DNA of 14,798 nt from Aquimarina sp. Lineage in GTDB: Bacteria; Bacteroidota; Bacteroidia; Flavobacteriales; Flavobacteriaceae. The DNA lies in assembly GCA_002697475.1 (NCBI GenBank), contig NZVW01000028.1:1-14798 (forward strand), read 5' to 3'. The notes beneath the pieces are model-generated. The model searched no databases. It saw nothing but the letters and a program-made list of their open reading frames with translations, and had not been told where the DNA came from. A program made the position numbers and the translations under genes. Positions 1 to 8,341 of this stretch are shown piece after piece (position 1 is the first letter of the stretch; every line of letters begins with the position of its first letter).

Positions 1-2898
1 GATAATATGAACAAACAATATAAAAAACTGGTCAATAGACTTGAAACATTGTCTAAAGCAACAACAGCCGGTAATATTGTATTTGCATCAGGTCACGAAC
101 ATTCTATACAATATATAGAGCATGATGGGTTAAAACAAATCGTTTCGGGTTCCGGAGCAAAAAACTCATATGCTACTCTGGGTAATGACGGTCTCTTTGC
201 CTATGCAGGTCAGGGATTTGCGCGCTTGGATATATTTAACGATGGCTCTTCTCAGGTTTCCTATTATGGAGCTACTTCAGGCACACCGGAGCTATTGTTT
301 GTATCAGAAGTTTTTCCTGAAAAGAAAAAGTTTAATATAGATACTTTGCCAGCTATAAATTATCAAACGAAGGAAGCTTCTGTCTATGAAACCAAAGAAA
401 CTGACAAAACAGAACTTTACGAAGGGCTTTGGGGTGAATTCTATAGAGAACTCTACGGAACAAAAATAAAAGCTAAGGTAGCTTTGTTGGATACTCTATA
501 TGGTGGATTAGAGGTTGTTCGCAAAGGAGGTGGACATCAAACAAGATCCCTAAGGTTAAAAGACAAGCAAGGAAGAGAATATAACATGAGAGCATTAAAA
601 AAGAGTAGTGTTCTCTTTTTACAATCCATATTATTTAAAGAAAGTTATGTTGCGGAATCTTTGGAAAACACTGTTCCAGAAGATATTCTGGAAGATTTCT
701 ATACAGCATCACATCCTTATGGATTTTTAGCGGTACCACACCTTTCAAAGACCTTGGGAATTTACCATACAAACCCTCAGTTATTTTATATTCCTAAACA
801 AAAGGCATTAGGAGATTATAATACGGATTATGGGGATGAACTGTACATGATAGTTGAACGTCCTGAAGATGGCCATGACGAGAAAGAGTCTTTTGGCAAA
901 CCTGATGATATTGAAAGTACTTCTGATTTATTCGAACGCATTCGAAAGGATGAAAAGTATACTTTGGATGAAGCAGCGTATGTAAAAGCCAGATTGTTTG
1001 ATATGCTTTTAGGAGACTGGGACCGACATGAAGATCAATGGAGATGGGCTGAGTTTGAATTAGAAAACGGAGATCACTTGTTAAGACCTATTCCCAGAGA
1101 TAGGGATCAGGTTTTCTCTAATTTTGATGGCGCATTTTTAGGTACATTGCGTGGGCTTGTAGGAGTCGCTAAGCAGTTTCAGGTCTATGGAGATGATATT
1201 GAGGACGTAAAATGGATGAATATTGCTGCATTGAGGTTAGACCGTTCTTTATTGAACAATACTTCTTTAGAAACCTGGATTGAGCAAGCTAATTTTATCA
1301 AGGATAACCTTACAGATACTGAAATAGAGAATGCTTTTACCTATTTACCTGATGAGGTGCAGGGTAAATCCACTCAAGAAATTATTGGTCACCTTAAAGC
1401 GCGCAGAGATAATCTGCCTGATATTGCTAAAAGATATTATAAATTTCTGGCTAAGCTAGCAATTGTTACTGGTACTGATAAAGATGATTATATAGAGATT
1501 GAGCGTGCATCTGATGGTAAAACTAGAATTGCCATATATAGAATTAAGGATGGGCAAAAGGCAGACCTGGTAAATGAAAAGATATATGATAGAAAATGGA
1601 CTAAGGACATATGGGTCTATGGTTTAGATGATGATGATATATTTGATATTTATGGTAAACCGGACAACCCAATTCGTATCAGAGTTATAGGAGGACAAAA
1701 CAATGATATCTATAGAGTAAGAACGGGTAGAAAAATCACAATTTACGATCATAAAAGTAAACCAAATACTGTTGAAAGTAAAGGAGGCGCAAGATTCAGA
1801 TTTACGGATGACTATAGGGTAAACTTATTTGATAAAGATCAAAGAATTTTTAACAGCGGATCAATTTTACCTGCATTTGGATTTAATCCGGATGATGGTG
1901 TTAGAGTTGGCTTAACCAGCACTTCGACATACAATGCTTTTTTTAGAAACCCTTTTACCAGGAGGCACAGATTCCGAGCCGGATACTACTTCGCGACTGA
2001 AGGTTTTGATATTGAATATACAGGAGAATTTGCCGGACTTCTGGGTGATTACAATCTACAGGTAGGGGCATTGTATACCAGTCCTAATTTTACTGAAAAT
2101 TTCTTCGGTTCTGGTAATGAAACTGAAAATAACCAGGACGATCAGGGATTTAATTATAATAGGGTCAGAATAAGTACACTTAGAGCCGAGCTAGGATTGG
2201 TAAAAACAGGAAGGTTTGGTAGTTACTTTAACTACAAAATCCTCTTTGAAGGGGTTGAAGTTGATAGAAACGAAAATCGAATTGTTGGAGATGTATTTAC
2301 CGAAGAAAACAGGATTTTTGATCGTCAGTGGTTTGGTGGGGCTGAGGTTACCTATAGATATGAGAGCTATGATATAGATGTTAATCCAAGACGAGGATTT
2401 AAATTTGAGGTAGTTGCAGGTGCCAAACTTAATCTAGATGAGACAGAAAGAGCCTTTGGGTACTTTAAACCACATATGGGCTTTTATAATGCTATTTCCA
2501 AAAATAAAAAATTAGTTTTAAGAACAGCTGCTGATGCCCATATTCTATTAAGCAGAGATTATGAATTTTATCAATCTGCGCAGTTAGGTGGGGATAATTT
2601 ACTAAGAGGATATAGAACTGAACGTTTCTCAGGACAAACAGCTTTTGCCGGGAGTGCGGATCTCCGGTACAGCTTTGATCAGTTTAAAACACGATTCCTA
2701 CCCCTTCAGATAGGCATTTTTGCCGGAGCAGACACAGGAAGAGTCTGGCTGAAAGGTACTCCTGATGCAGATGTATGGCACAGTGATTTTGGAGGTGGTT
2801 TCTGGATCAACAGCACAGACGCCATACAGGGAACATTCAACTTGTTTTCAGGCGAAGATGATCTGCGATTTTCCTTTTCACTCTTATTTAGAATTTAA
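1..2898 (+). CDS. Metallophosphoesterase / outer-membrane BamA-like barrel fusion (5' partial)
   Basis: The reading frame is open through base 1, so the visible ATG at 7 is probably internal and the N-terminal metallophosphoesterase core lies off the window. Counting from that ATG (963 residues), GHEH at 29-32 matches the closing metal-binding GHxH motif of calcineurin-like phosphoesterases, followed by the usual IVSGSGAK-type strand. Residues about 165-370 are a distinct domain with kinase-like marks: GGG at 174-176, Lys 198/199, GDWDRHEDQ at 336-344 and PRDRDQVF at 363-370. From about 620 to the end the sequence alternates aromatic and polar beta strands and contains LGGDNLLRGYRTERFSG, typical of BamA/TamA-like surface-antigen barrels. 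The product is probably anchored in the outer membrane with the catalytic part in the periplasm or outside. Its substrate is unknown. It is the first of three co-directional envelope genes; the next starts 39 bases downstream. Confidence 0.85.
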   Translation, partial: DNMNKQYKKLVNRLETLSKATTAGNIVFASGHEHSIQYIEHDGLKQIVSGSGAKNSYATLGNDGLFAYAGQGFARLDIFNDGSSQVSYYGATSGTPELLFVSEVFPEKKKFNIDTLPAINYQTKEASVYETKETDKTELYEGLWGEFYRELYGTKIKAKVALLDTLYGGLEVVRKGGGHQTRSLRLKDKQGREYNMRALKKSSVLFLQSILFKESYVAESLENTVPEDILEDFYTASHPYGFLAVPHLSKTLGIYHTNPQLFYIPKQKALGDYNTDYGDELYMIVERPEDGHDEKESFGKPDDIESTSDLFERIRKDEKYTLDEAAYVKARLFDMLLGDWDRHEDQWRWAEFELENGDHLLRPIPRDRDQVFSNFDGAFLGTLRGLVGVAKQFQVYGDDIEDVKWMNIAALRLDRSLLNNTSLETWIEQANFIKDNLTDTEIENAFTYLPDEVQGKSTQEIIGHLKARRDNLPDIAKRYYKFLAKLAIVTGTDKDDYIEIERASDGKTRIAIYRIKDGQKADLVNEKIYDRKWTKDIWVYGLDDDDIFDIYGKPDNPIRIRVIGGQNNDIYRVRTGRKITIYDHKSKPNTVESKGGARFRFTDDYRVNLFDKDQRIFNSGSILPAFGFNPDDGVRVGLTSTSTYNAFFRNPFTRRHRFRAGYYFATEGFDIEYTGEFAGLLGDYNLQVGALYTSPNFTENFFGSGNETENNQDDQGFNYNRVRISTLRAELGLVKTGRFGSYFNYKILFEGVEVDRNENRIVGDVFTEENRIFDRQWFGGAEVTYRYESYDIDVNPRRGFKFEVVAGAKLNLDETERAFGYFKPHMGFYNAISKNKKLVLRTAADAHILLSRDYEFYQSAQLGGDNLLRGYRTERFSGQTAFAGSADLRYSFDQFKTRFLPLQIGIFAGADTGRVWLKGTPDADVWHSDFGGGFWINSTDAIQGTFNLFSGEDDLRFSFSLLFRI

Positions 2899-2937
2899 TT
2901 AGCTAACAAATAAAATAAATTAACCTAAAAATTGATT

Positions 2938-3750
2938 ATGAAAAACTTGCAACGAACTCTATTGCTTACATTACTATTAACATCATTAATAAACAGAGCT
3001 CAGGAAATTAAGACTTCACCTTATCATACTACCTTTTGGGGGGATGGTGCCTGGGTAGTGGGCGGTGTAGCCGCCAATGCCTTTGGTTTAAGTCTTATTA
3101 TTAACAAAGATGATATAACAGAAGAGGAATTAAATGAACTTAATGAAGATGATATTATAGGTATTGATCGTTGGGCAGCAGGATTTAATTCAGAATCCGC
3201 AAATAAAATTAGTGACATCCCATTTTACGGTTCATTTTTTACACCATTCTTATTATTAATACCGGAAGAAACCAGAGGTAATGCGGGTCAACTTTCTGTA
3301 TTAATGTTGGAGTCAGTTTCTACTGCCGGTGCTATCTATACCATTTCCGCAGGATTGGTCAATAGAGCAAGACCAAGAGTGTATGATGAAAATTTAGCTT
3401 TAGATACCAGAATTGATAATGATAACCAAAGATCATTTTTTAGCGGACATGTAGCGGCTTCAGCAGCAACAACATTTTTTGTAGCTCAGGTTTTACATGA
3501 TTATTTTCCAGATTCTGGTGCGCAACCTTTTATTTGGGCTACGGCAGCGGCGATACCAGCAGCTGTTGGATTTTTTAGAATTAAATCCGGAAATCATTTT
3601 TTAACCGATGTACTGTTAGGGTATGCAATTGGCGCCGCTAGTGGTGTTTTGATTCCTAATTTACATAAAAGAAAAGATAATAAACTACGTGCTTCTGCCG
3701 GTATGGGCATGCACGGAGAGGCTATGCTGTCGTTAAATTATACATTTTAA
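2938..3750 (+). CDS. PAP2-family phosphatase, exported
   Basis: A 270-residue member of the PAP2 / type 2 phosphatidic acid phosphatase superfamily, which removes phosphate from lipid phosphates or related substrates. I start at the ATG at 2938 rather than the in-frame TTG at 2932, because it gives a clean signal peptide (MKNLQRTLLLTLLLTSLINRAQ). All three superfamily motifs are visible: RARP around 143-146, SFFSGH at 167-171, and R214-x-K-x-GNH220-xxx-D224, where His220 would be the nucleophile. The lysine expected seven residues before the RP of motif 1 is an alanine, so activity or substrate may differ from classical members. The flanking barrel genes suggest an envelope lipid role; the exact substrate cannot be read from the sequence. 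There are 39 bases to the gene before and 25 to the gene after, consistent with an operon. Confidence 0.85.
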   Translation: MKNLQRTLLLTLLLTSLINRAQEIKTSPYHTTFWGDGAWVVGGVAANAFGLSLIINKDDITEEELNELNEDDIIGIDRWAAGFNSESANKISDIPFYGSFFTPFLLLIPEETRGNAGQLSVLMLESVSTAGAIYTISAGLVNRARPRVYDENLALDTRIDNDNQRSFFSGHVAASAATTFFVAQVLHDYFPDSGAQPFIWATAAAIPAAVGFFRIKSGNHFLTDVLLGYAIGAASGVLIPNLHKRKDNKLRASAGMGMHGEAMLSLNYTF

Positions 3751-3775
3751 TTAAGTATTAACTAAAATTGAAGTT

Positions 3776-4672
3776 TTGAACATACTACAAAAAATTCTTT
3801 TAATTCTATTATTGATAATCTCCTGTAATACGTATTCTCAGGTAACTGACCTTGCCAGATTAGAGTATACCTATTTTCCTCAAAGAGGTAGTGATAACTC
3901 TTTTAAACGATTTAGGGCCCTGGTTAATTTTCCGTTTAAACTGGATGACAAAGGATCTTATTTAGTAGCCGGATTGGAGTATAGGGATGTTCGCTTTGAT
4001 TACGAGGATTTTACCAACTTTGATAGTTCCAATCTTGAATTTTTTAAGTCATTTGAAGCTTCTTTAGGGTATACTTTCAAACTTAAAAATGATTGGAGAT
4101 ATGCTATCAAAGCCGGAGTCCTTGCAGCATCTGATTTTAGTTCAGGTAAATTGAAGAATGATGATCTATTATTATCTGCTTCTACATTTTTAGTCAAGGA
4201 TAAAAAGAATGAAGGTGTTTTGAAGCCCTGGAGGTTAATACTGGGGCTTCAATATTCAACTATAGCGGGTAGGCCATTTCCTCTGCCATTCATAAACTAT
4301 TGGAAACAATTTCATCCTTCATGGTCTTATTCTCTTGGTGTGCCTAAATCTAATATCAAATATTTTATAACCCCAAAAAGTGCTATACAGGCTTTTGCTA
4401 CCTTAGATGGTTTTTATGCCAATCTTCAAAATGATTTGATAGTAGGCTCAGGAAATCCAAATGACCCTGTCGCAGATAGTATGTCTATGACCATTGCTTT
4501 GGGAGGTTTAGGTTATGAATATTATTTTACGGATCACTTACTAATATATACCTATGGCGGTTTTACGATTGTCAATGATATCCGTCTTCGTGACCGCAAT
4601 GGTGATGACGTTTTGACAATTAATGACCAAAATAGCTTTTATGCCAGGGCGGGCTTAAGATTTAAAATCTGA
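3776..4672 (+). CDS. Outer-membrane beta-barrel protein, DUF6268-like
   Basis: A 298-residue protein with an N-terminal signal peptide (MNILQKILLILLLIISCNTYSQ) followed by many amphipathic beta strands and ending in a strand rich in aromatic and hydrophobic residues (SFYARAGLRFKI), as expected for an outer-membrane barrel. The motif around FKRFRALVNFPFKL and the overall length resemble the DUF6268 family of Bacteroidota, recognised from memory rather than by a search. The start is a TTG at 3776. No ATG lies between it and the in-frame stop at 3752, and only TTG gives an intact signal peptide; an ATT at 3767 is less likely. It is the last of three co-directional envelope genes. Its stop is one base from the stop of the convergent cardiolipin synthase gene, and no hairpin terminator is visible there. 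Confidence 0.65.
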   Translation: MNILQKILLILLLIISCNTYSQVTDLARLEYTYFPQRGSDNSFKRFRALVNFPFKLDDKGSYLVAGLEYRDVRFDYEDFTNFDSSNLEFFKSFEASLGYTFKLKNDWRYAIKAGVLAASDFSSGKLKNDDLLLSASTFLVKDKKNEGVLKPWRLILGLQYSTIAGRPFPLPFINYWKQFHPSWSYSLGVPKSNIKYFITPKSAIQAFATLDGFYANLQNDLIVGSGNPNDPVADSMSMTIALGGLGYEYYFTDHLLIYTYGGFTIVNDIRLRDRNGDDVLTINDQNSFYARAGLRFKI

Positions 4673-4673
4673 T

Positions 4674-6095
4674 CTAGAGCAGCGGACTAAAAAATCTTGC
4701 CATACCTTCCATTAGTTTTCGTTTAAGAGGGCGGTTTTTATATTTTTCAAACTCCAGTTTCTCGCAGGTATCGCATCCATTTATGAAATCTGTACATAAT
4801 TGATCTGTAATTGACTCATCAAAGATAAGTGCATTTGTCTCAAAATTATGCTCAAAACTTCTGTGATCAAAGTTCCCTGATCCGATTGAAGATATTTTGC
4901 CGTCCATAATAATTAACTTGCTATGAAGAAAGTTGTCGTTTTGTAGATAAATTTCTACTCCTACAAATAGTAACTCCTGGAAGTATGAAAACATACTGTA
5001 TTTAGCTAACCAGCTATCTAATTTACTTGGTACAAGTAATTTAATTTTCACATCACTAAGAGCCGCAATTCGTATAGCCTCAAGCATTGCGGAATTAGGA
5101 ATAAAATAAGGATTGGATATATAGATATAATCCTCTGCAAGATTAATCATCTCGATATACTGCTGCATGATGGCCGGATGATTGGAATCCGGACCACTGG
5201 ATACGATCTGTATCATTTTATCACCAGCTTTTTCTGATTCCGGTAAATATTTATCTTTTAGCAGAAGTTCATTATTGCTGGCAAAGAAGTAGTCTTTAAT
5301 AAAAACCCTATGCAGACTATCAACTGCCGGACCTTTTAGACGTACGTGTATATCATCCCAGATTCCAAGAGGTGATATGGGTTTGATATATTTGTCGGTT
5401 ACATTTACGCCACCGGTAAAACCAACCTTACCGTCAATAACAATAATTTTTCTATGATTTCTATAATTTAATGTAAAGAGAAAACTACCATAGTGCAATG
5501 GCATGGTAGGAAACACCTGGACTCCTAGGTCCTTAAATTTGTTAATTGACTTCTTTTTCCATGAAAAACTACCAATAGCATCATAAATAATTCTCACTTC
5601 GACACCCTGTTCTACTTTTTTTGAAAACAAATCATAAAATTTATCCAGTATTTCACCTTCTTCAAAAATGTAATATTGTAAGTGAATAAATTTCTCTGCT
5701 TTTTCCAGTTCTTCAAATATGGTATCAAAAGTGTTTTCTCCATCATTTAATACTTCTACATCATTACCATCGGTTGCATAAAATTTAGAACTGTTACCCA
5801 CTAATGTGGCCAGTTTTTTTTCAGCTTTTGATTTAAATTCAATATCGGTGTTTTTACTTCTCTGTTGTTGATGGTTAATGTCATATAGTTTTCTTTTTGT
5901 GGTCTGTTTAAGAGTAAAAAATTTAAATCTTCTTCGATTAATTCCAAAAACCAGATATAAAAGAGCTCCTATAAATGGAAGTATAAGCACAATCAGAATC
6001 CAGCTTAGCGATTTTGCCGGTCTTGCTCCATATAACATGATATTAAATATAGCAAAGATGTTGATACAGATATAAATTATTATGGCGGTGGTCAT
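4674..6095 (-). CDS. cls: Cardiolipin synthase (phospholipase D family)
   Basis: A 473-residue phospholipase D-family enzyme that condenses two phosphatidylglycerols into cardiolipin and glycerol at the inner membrane. Two N-terminal membrane segments (about 4-22 and 30-50, the PLDc_N region, with the usual PFIGALLYLVFG) precede two catalytic HKD motifs: H214-x-K216-xxxx-D221 (NHRKIIVIDG, then GFTGG) and H391-x-K393-xxxx-D398 (HSKLIIMDG, then GSGNFDHRS). The length is normal for bacterial Cls. The start ATG complement lies at 6095, and the next gene to the right is divergent with about 130 bases between. Cardiolipin often rises under salt stress, which fits the osmotic-stress neighbours, but that is inference. 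Confidence 0.95.
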   Translation of the reverse strand: MTTAIIIYICINIFAIFNIMLYGARPAKSLSWILIVLILPFIGALLYLVFGINRRRFKFFTLKQTTKRKLYDINHQQQRSKNTDIEFKSKAEKKLATLVGNSSKFYATDGNDVEVLNDGENTFDTIFEELEKAEKFIHLQYYIFEEGEILDKFYDLFSKKVEQGVEVRIIYDAIGSFSWKKKSINKFKDLGVQVFPTMPLHYGSFLFTLNYRNHRKIIVIDGKVGFTGGVNVTDKYIKPISPLGIWDDIHVRLKGPAVDSLHRVFIKDYFFASNNELLLKDKYLPESEKAGDKMIQIVSSGPDSNHPAIMQQYIEMINLAEDYIYISNPYFIPNSAMLEAIRIAALSDVKIKLLVPSKLDSWLAKYSMFSYFQELLFVGVEIYLQNDNFLHSKLIIMDGKISSIGSGNFDHRSFEHNFETNALIFDESITDQLCTDFINGCDTCEKLEFEKYKNRPLKRKLMEGMARFFSPLL

Positions 6096-6223
6096 AGTAT
6101 AGAAGGTGATTTAAACACTAGGATGTTTTGTTAAATTTAATTGTGATTAAAGTTAAATTATTTATGGATAGCGTAAATAAAAGTATCTTGATATTATTAC
6201 ATTTATCAAAAATTGAATTCATT

Positions 6224-6649
6224 ATGGATATGGGCGTACTGGCGACTGATAAAAATAAAGTTACATTGATTTATAATTCCGGGAATAGCATCGGTAAACA
6301 AACATATGCTTATGTTAGTTCTTCGAAAAGAGGAATACTCGCGATTGACTCTTCTAAGACTAATATAACAGGTACTCAATGGGCTGAGATTGCGGATGGT
6401 TTGGGAATTAAACTTTCGGATCTTATTAATCAGGATCATCCGGATTTTAAGAAGGAGTATGGAGAAAAAGTGGATCTTGATGACGAACATGATTATTTAA
6501 AAATTTTAGAAAAGAAACCTGAATTATTAGCTACTCCTATTGTTATTGTTGATGGTAATTTCCACGCTATTGAGTCTCCTTCGGATTTTGTAAAATATAT
6601 AGATGCTGACAGTGCAGATGTGTCCAGAAACCCAGCCGAAGAAAAATAA
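6224..6649 (+). CDS. ArsC/Spx-like thioredoxin-fold protein lacking cysteine
   Basis: A 141-residue protein resembling the arsenate reductase (ArsC/Spx) family as found in Flavobacteria. An opening strand VTLIYNS leads into a helix at 'GKQTYAYV', then ILAIDSSK, the TGTQWAEIADGL stretch, an HPDF segment, LLATPIVIVDG near the end, and a final helix 'SPSDFVKYI'. True ArsC enzymes need a cysteine in the N-x-x-C region and an arginine before the cis-proline. Here the cysteine position is Asn21, the protein has no cysteine at all, and the arginine is Thr (ATP). It is therefore unlikely to reduce arsenate and is probably a binding or regulatory relative. The frame stays open upstream to 6128 with no family similarity; I choose ATG 6224, and 6230 (MGVLATD) is equally possible. 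A strong terminator follows. Confidence 0.7.
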   Translation: MDMGVLATDKNKVTLIYNSGNSIGKQTYAYVSSSKRGILAIDSSKTNITGTQWAEIADGLGIKLSDLINQDHPDFKKEYGEKVDLDDEHDYLKILEKKPELLATPIVIVDGNFHAIESPSDFVKYIDADSADVSRNPAEEK

Positions 6650-6672
6650 ATATTAAAATAGATAAATATTTT

Positions 6673-6700
6673 AAGGGTTTATGATGATTCATAAACCCTT
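6673..6700. terminator. Bidirectional hairpin terminator
   Basis: A perfect 12-bp stem, AAGGGTTTATGA (6673-6684) with TCATAAACCCTT (6689-6700), closes a 4-base loop. It is followed by a T-rich run on the plus strand and by TTAAAATATTT on the minus strand. It sits between the ends of two convergent units: the ArsC-like gene and the leftward operon ending at 6709. Confidence 0.85.
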
Positions 6701-6708
6701 TTAATTTT

Positions 6709-6837
6709 CTATTCCTTTTCTCTTCTTTGTTCATTGATCGTCTCAGCATCTAATTCTGGTCTCCTGTTTTTCTTAGTAGGTTTACCTAAATCAGTAAGAG
6801 GTTGATCAGTTTCTTTTCTTTTAAATTTCTTTTCCAT
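6709..6837 (-). CDS. Small basic hypothetical protein (42 aa)
   Basis: A short open frame encoding 42 residues beginning MEKKFKRKETDQPL and ending NEQRREKE, very rich in Lys, Arg and Glu, with no signal peptide or membrane segment. It starts 30 bases downstream of the AI-2E transporter stop on the same strand and stops 8 bases before the strong hairpin terminator, so it would be the last gene of that operon. I do not recognise the family. Position, orientation and coherent composition support it as a real gene, but at this length that is not certain. Confidence 0.5.
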   Translation of the reverse strand: MEKKFKRKETDQPLTDLGKPTKKNRRPELDAETINEQRREKE

Positions 6838-6867
6838 AGTTCTTGTATTTTATATTAAACAATTAAA

Positions 6868-7935
6868 TTATAACTCAGCTCCCTTAATCTCTATAGAGTC
6901 ATCATTAAGTGTCTCCTTTATATAGATCATTTTAATGAGTACTACTACAATAGCAACTATAGGAACTGCAAGTATTAACCCTAATATTCCTGTAAAGATT
7001 CCCAGTATTACCTGAGCCATTAAAATTAATGCCAGAGGAAAGGAAATCATTTTTCTCTGAATAAGGGGTGTTATGATATTACTCTCTAAAGCCTGTATCC
7101 CTACGTATAATAAACAAACATAGACTGCATAGTCAGTACCTTTGGTAAAAGCTAATAAGAAGGCAGGAATCAAGGATATTATTGGTCCAAAGTTAGGTAT
7201 GAACGTTACTAAAGTTGCGAATAATGCTAAAGTTAACGCTAATGGAATACCTAAAATCGATAATCCAATACCAGTTAGTACCCCCACAACTAGCATCGAG
7301 AAAATTTTTCCTAATAACCATCTTTTAAGTGTATATCCTACAGTGTTTAATATATCAGAAGCCCGCTCCCGTTGTTGTTTTGGGAAAAGCTTAATGATTC
7401 CTTTCTTATAGATATCTGGTTGAACCATAAAGAAGATACCTAAAAAGAAAATGATATAAATATCTGCCAGACCCCCAAAAAATGAACTAAAAAATACAGT
7501 AATCTTTTGACTGTCTTTATTATACTGGTCTTTATTCTTTTCTAGCTGAGTAAAAAACCACCTGCCTATCTGTGAGGATTTTAGCTTTTCTTCAGTGTCT
7601 TTAGCCGCTTTGGGTAGCTCTTGTTCTAATTTTTCTGTTTGTTCAGATACACTAGGGTATAGGGCATATCCAACGCCCACAAATAATCCTAATACCAAAA
7701 TTACAGCTAAGACAAGACCCCACATTTCATTAAGCGGTAAAACTTTCTGTAGTAAGGCTGCAATACCTCTAAAGAATGTAGCAAATAATACACCTGATAA
7801 TATGAGCAGTAATACTTTAAACCCTTTCAGAAATAAAAGAGTTAATAGTATCATAAGTATAACAATACCTGTAGCTTTGATTACCTTTTTGCTAAAATCA
7901 GATAAGGCTAAGGAACCGTTATTGTTTTTGGGCAT
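6868..7935 (-). CDS. AI-2E family transporter (YdiK/TqsA-like permease)
   Basis: A 355-residue polytopic inner-membrane protein of the AI-2E transporter family (formerly UPF0118/PerM). Hydrophobic segments lie at about 20-60, 70-95, 145-175, 210-260, 265-300 and 305-345, with the soluble stretch of about 100-145 between the early and middle segments that is characteristic of the family. The hallmark FIPNFGPIISLIPAFLLAF and the closing LILAVPIVAIVVVLIK are present. Family members export small molecules or ions (TqsA exports AI-2; others have been linked to Na+/H+ exchange and osmotic adaptation), so the substrate here is open. The gene starts 5 bases after the stop of the small gene at 7941-8252, a typical operon junction. 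Confidence 0.9.
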   Translation of the reverse strand: MPKNNNGSLALSDFSKKVIKATGIVILMILLTLLFLKGFKVLLLILSGVLFATFFRGIAALLQKVLPLNEMWGLVLAVILVLGLFVGVGYALYPSVSEQTEKLEQELPKAAKDTEEKLKSSQIGRWFFTQLEKNKDQYNKDSQKITVFFSSFFGGLADIYIIFFLGIFFMVQPDIYKKGIIKLFPKQQRERASDILNTVGYTLKRWLLGKIFSMLVVGVLTGIGLSILGIPLALTLALFATLVTFIPNFGPIISLIPAFLLAFTKGTDYAVYVCLLYVGIQALESNIITPLIQRKMISFPLALILMAQVILGIFTGILGLILAVPIVAIVVVLIKMIYIKETLNDDSIEIKGAEL

Positions 7936-7940
7936 TTGTA

Positions 7941-8252
7941 TCAGTTTTTGGATATGTTACCATCTGGAATTTCATTAAAGAATTCAGCAGTTTCTATGTT
8001 TGCTTCCGGTCCATATGCAGCTAGAACTGTGCCTTTGCTGTCACTTGTTTCGATTACGTATAGAATTGACAAATCTGATGGATTTGTCATTCCTTCAAAT
8101 CGATGTTCTTCTACAATTTTTACATCTTCAGGACTATATTCAGACTTAGAGTCTACTTCGATCAGTTTTCCGTCTTTAATCCGATAACTTGAAGTATATC
8201 CCTCTTTCCTGTATTTATCTAAATAGTCTTTTTCATGTTTATAGCTATCCAT
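7941..8252 (-). CDS. Small conserved Bacteroidota protein ('phosphoribosylpyrophosphate synthetase'-like label)
   Basis: A 103-residue soluble protein with the pattern GYTxxY...IKDGKLIE...SPEDVKIVEEHRFEGMTNPSDLSILYVIET...KGTVLAAYGPEA. From memory this matches a short family common in Flavobacteria and often labelled 'phosphoribosylpyrophosphate synthetase', although it is far too short for that enzyme and shows none of its PRPP-binding loops. I treat the label as misleading and the function as unknown. The EHRFEGMTNPSD-SILYVIE core is the recognisable part. It is the first gene of a leftward operon with the AI-2E transporter; the terminator of the previous unit lies just upstream at 8277-8309. 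Confidence 0.75.
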   Translation of the reverse strand: MDSYKHEKDYLDKYRKEGYTSSYRIKDGKLIEVDSKSEYSPEDVKIVEEHRFEGMTNPSDLSILYVIETSDSKGTVLAAYGPEANIETAEFFNEIPDGNISKN

Positions 8253-8276
8253 AAGTTTTGTTTTTTTTGTAATAAA

Positions 8277-8309
8277 AAACGGGTAATCTACTTAGCCTAT
8301 TACCCGTTT
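8277..8309 (-). terminator. Rho-independent terminator for the small acidic gene
   Basis: An 11-bp perfect stem, AAACGGGTAAT (8277-8287) with ATTACCCGTTT (8299-8309), around an 11-base loop. Read on the minus strand it runs directly into a T tract (GTTTTTTATT), so it terminates transcription coming from 8342-8527 before the next leftward operon. Confidence 0.85.
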
Positions 8310-8341
8310 ATAAATATTGTTTTGGTTAAAATAACCTAAGT

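Noticed and set aside
2932..2937. TTG start giving two extra residues for the PAP2 gene.
   Set aside because: The ATG at 2938 gives a normal signal peptide, and the added Met-Ile has no support.
6128..6223. N-terminal extension of the ArsC-like gene from a TTG start.
   Set aside because: The extension has no resemblance to the family and lies in the AT-rich divergent promoter region.
7142..7978. Open frames on the plus strand opposite the AI-2E transporter gene.
   Set aside because: They are complementary shadows of the transporter codons, with no domain or composition of their own.
7941..8252. Literal phosphoribosylpyrophosphate synthetase function.
   Set aside because: At 103 residues and without PRPP or ATP loops it cannot be that enzyme; the label is only a family nickname.
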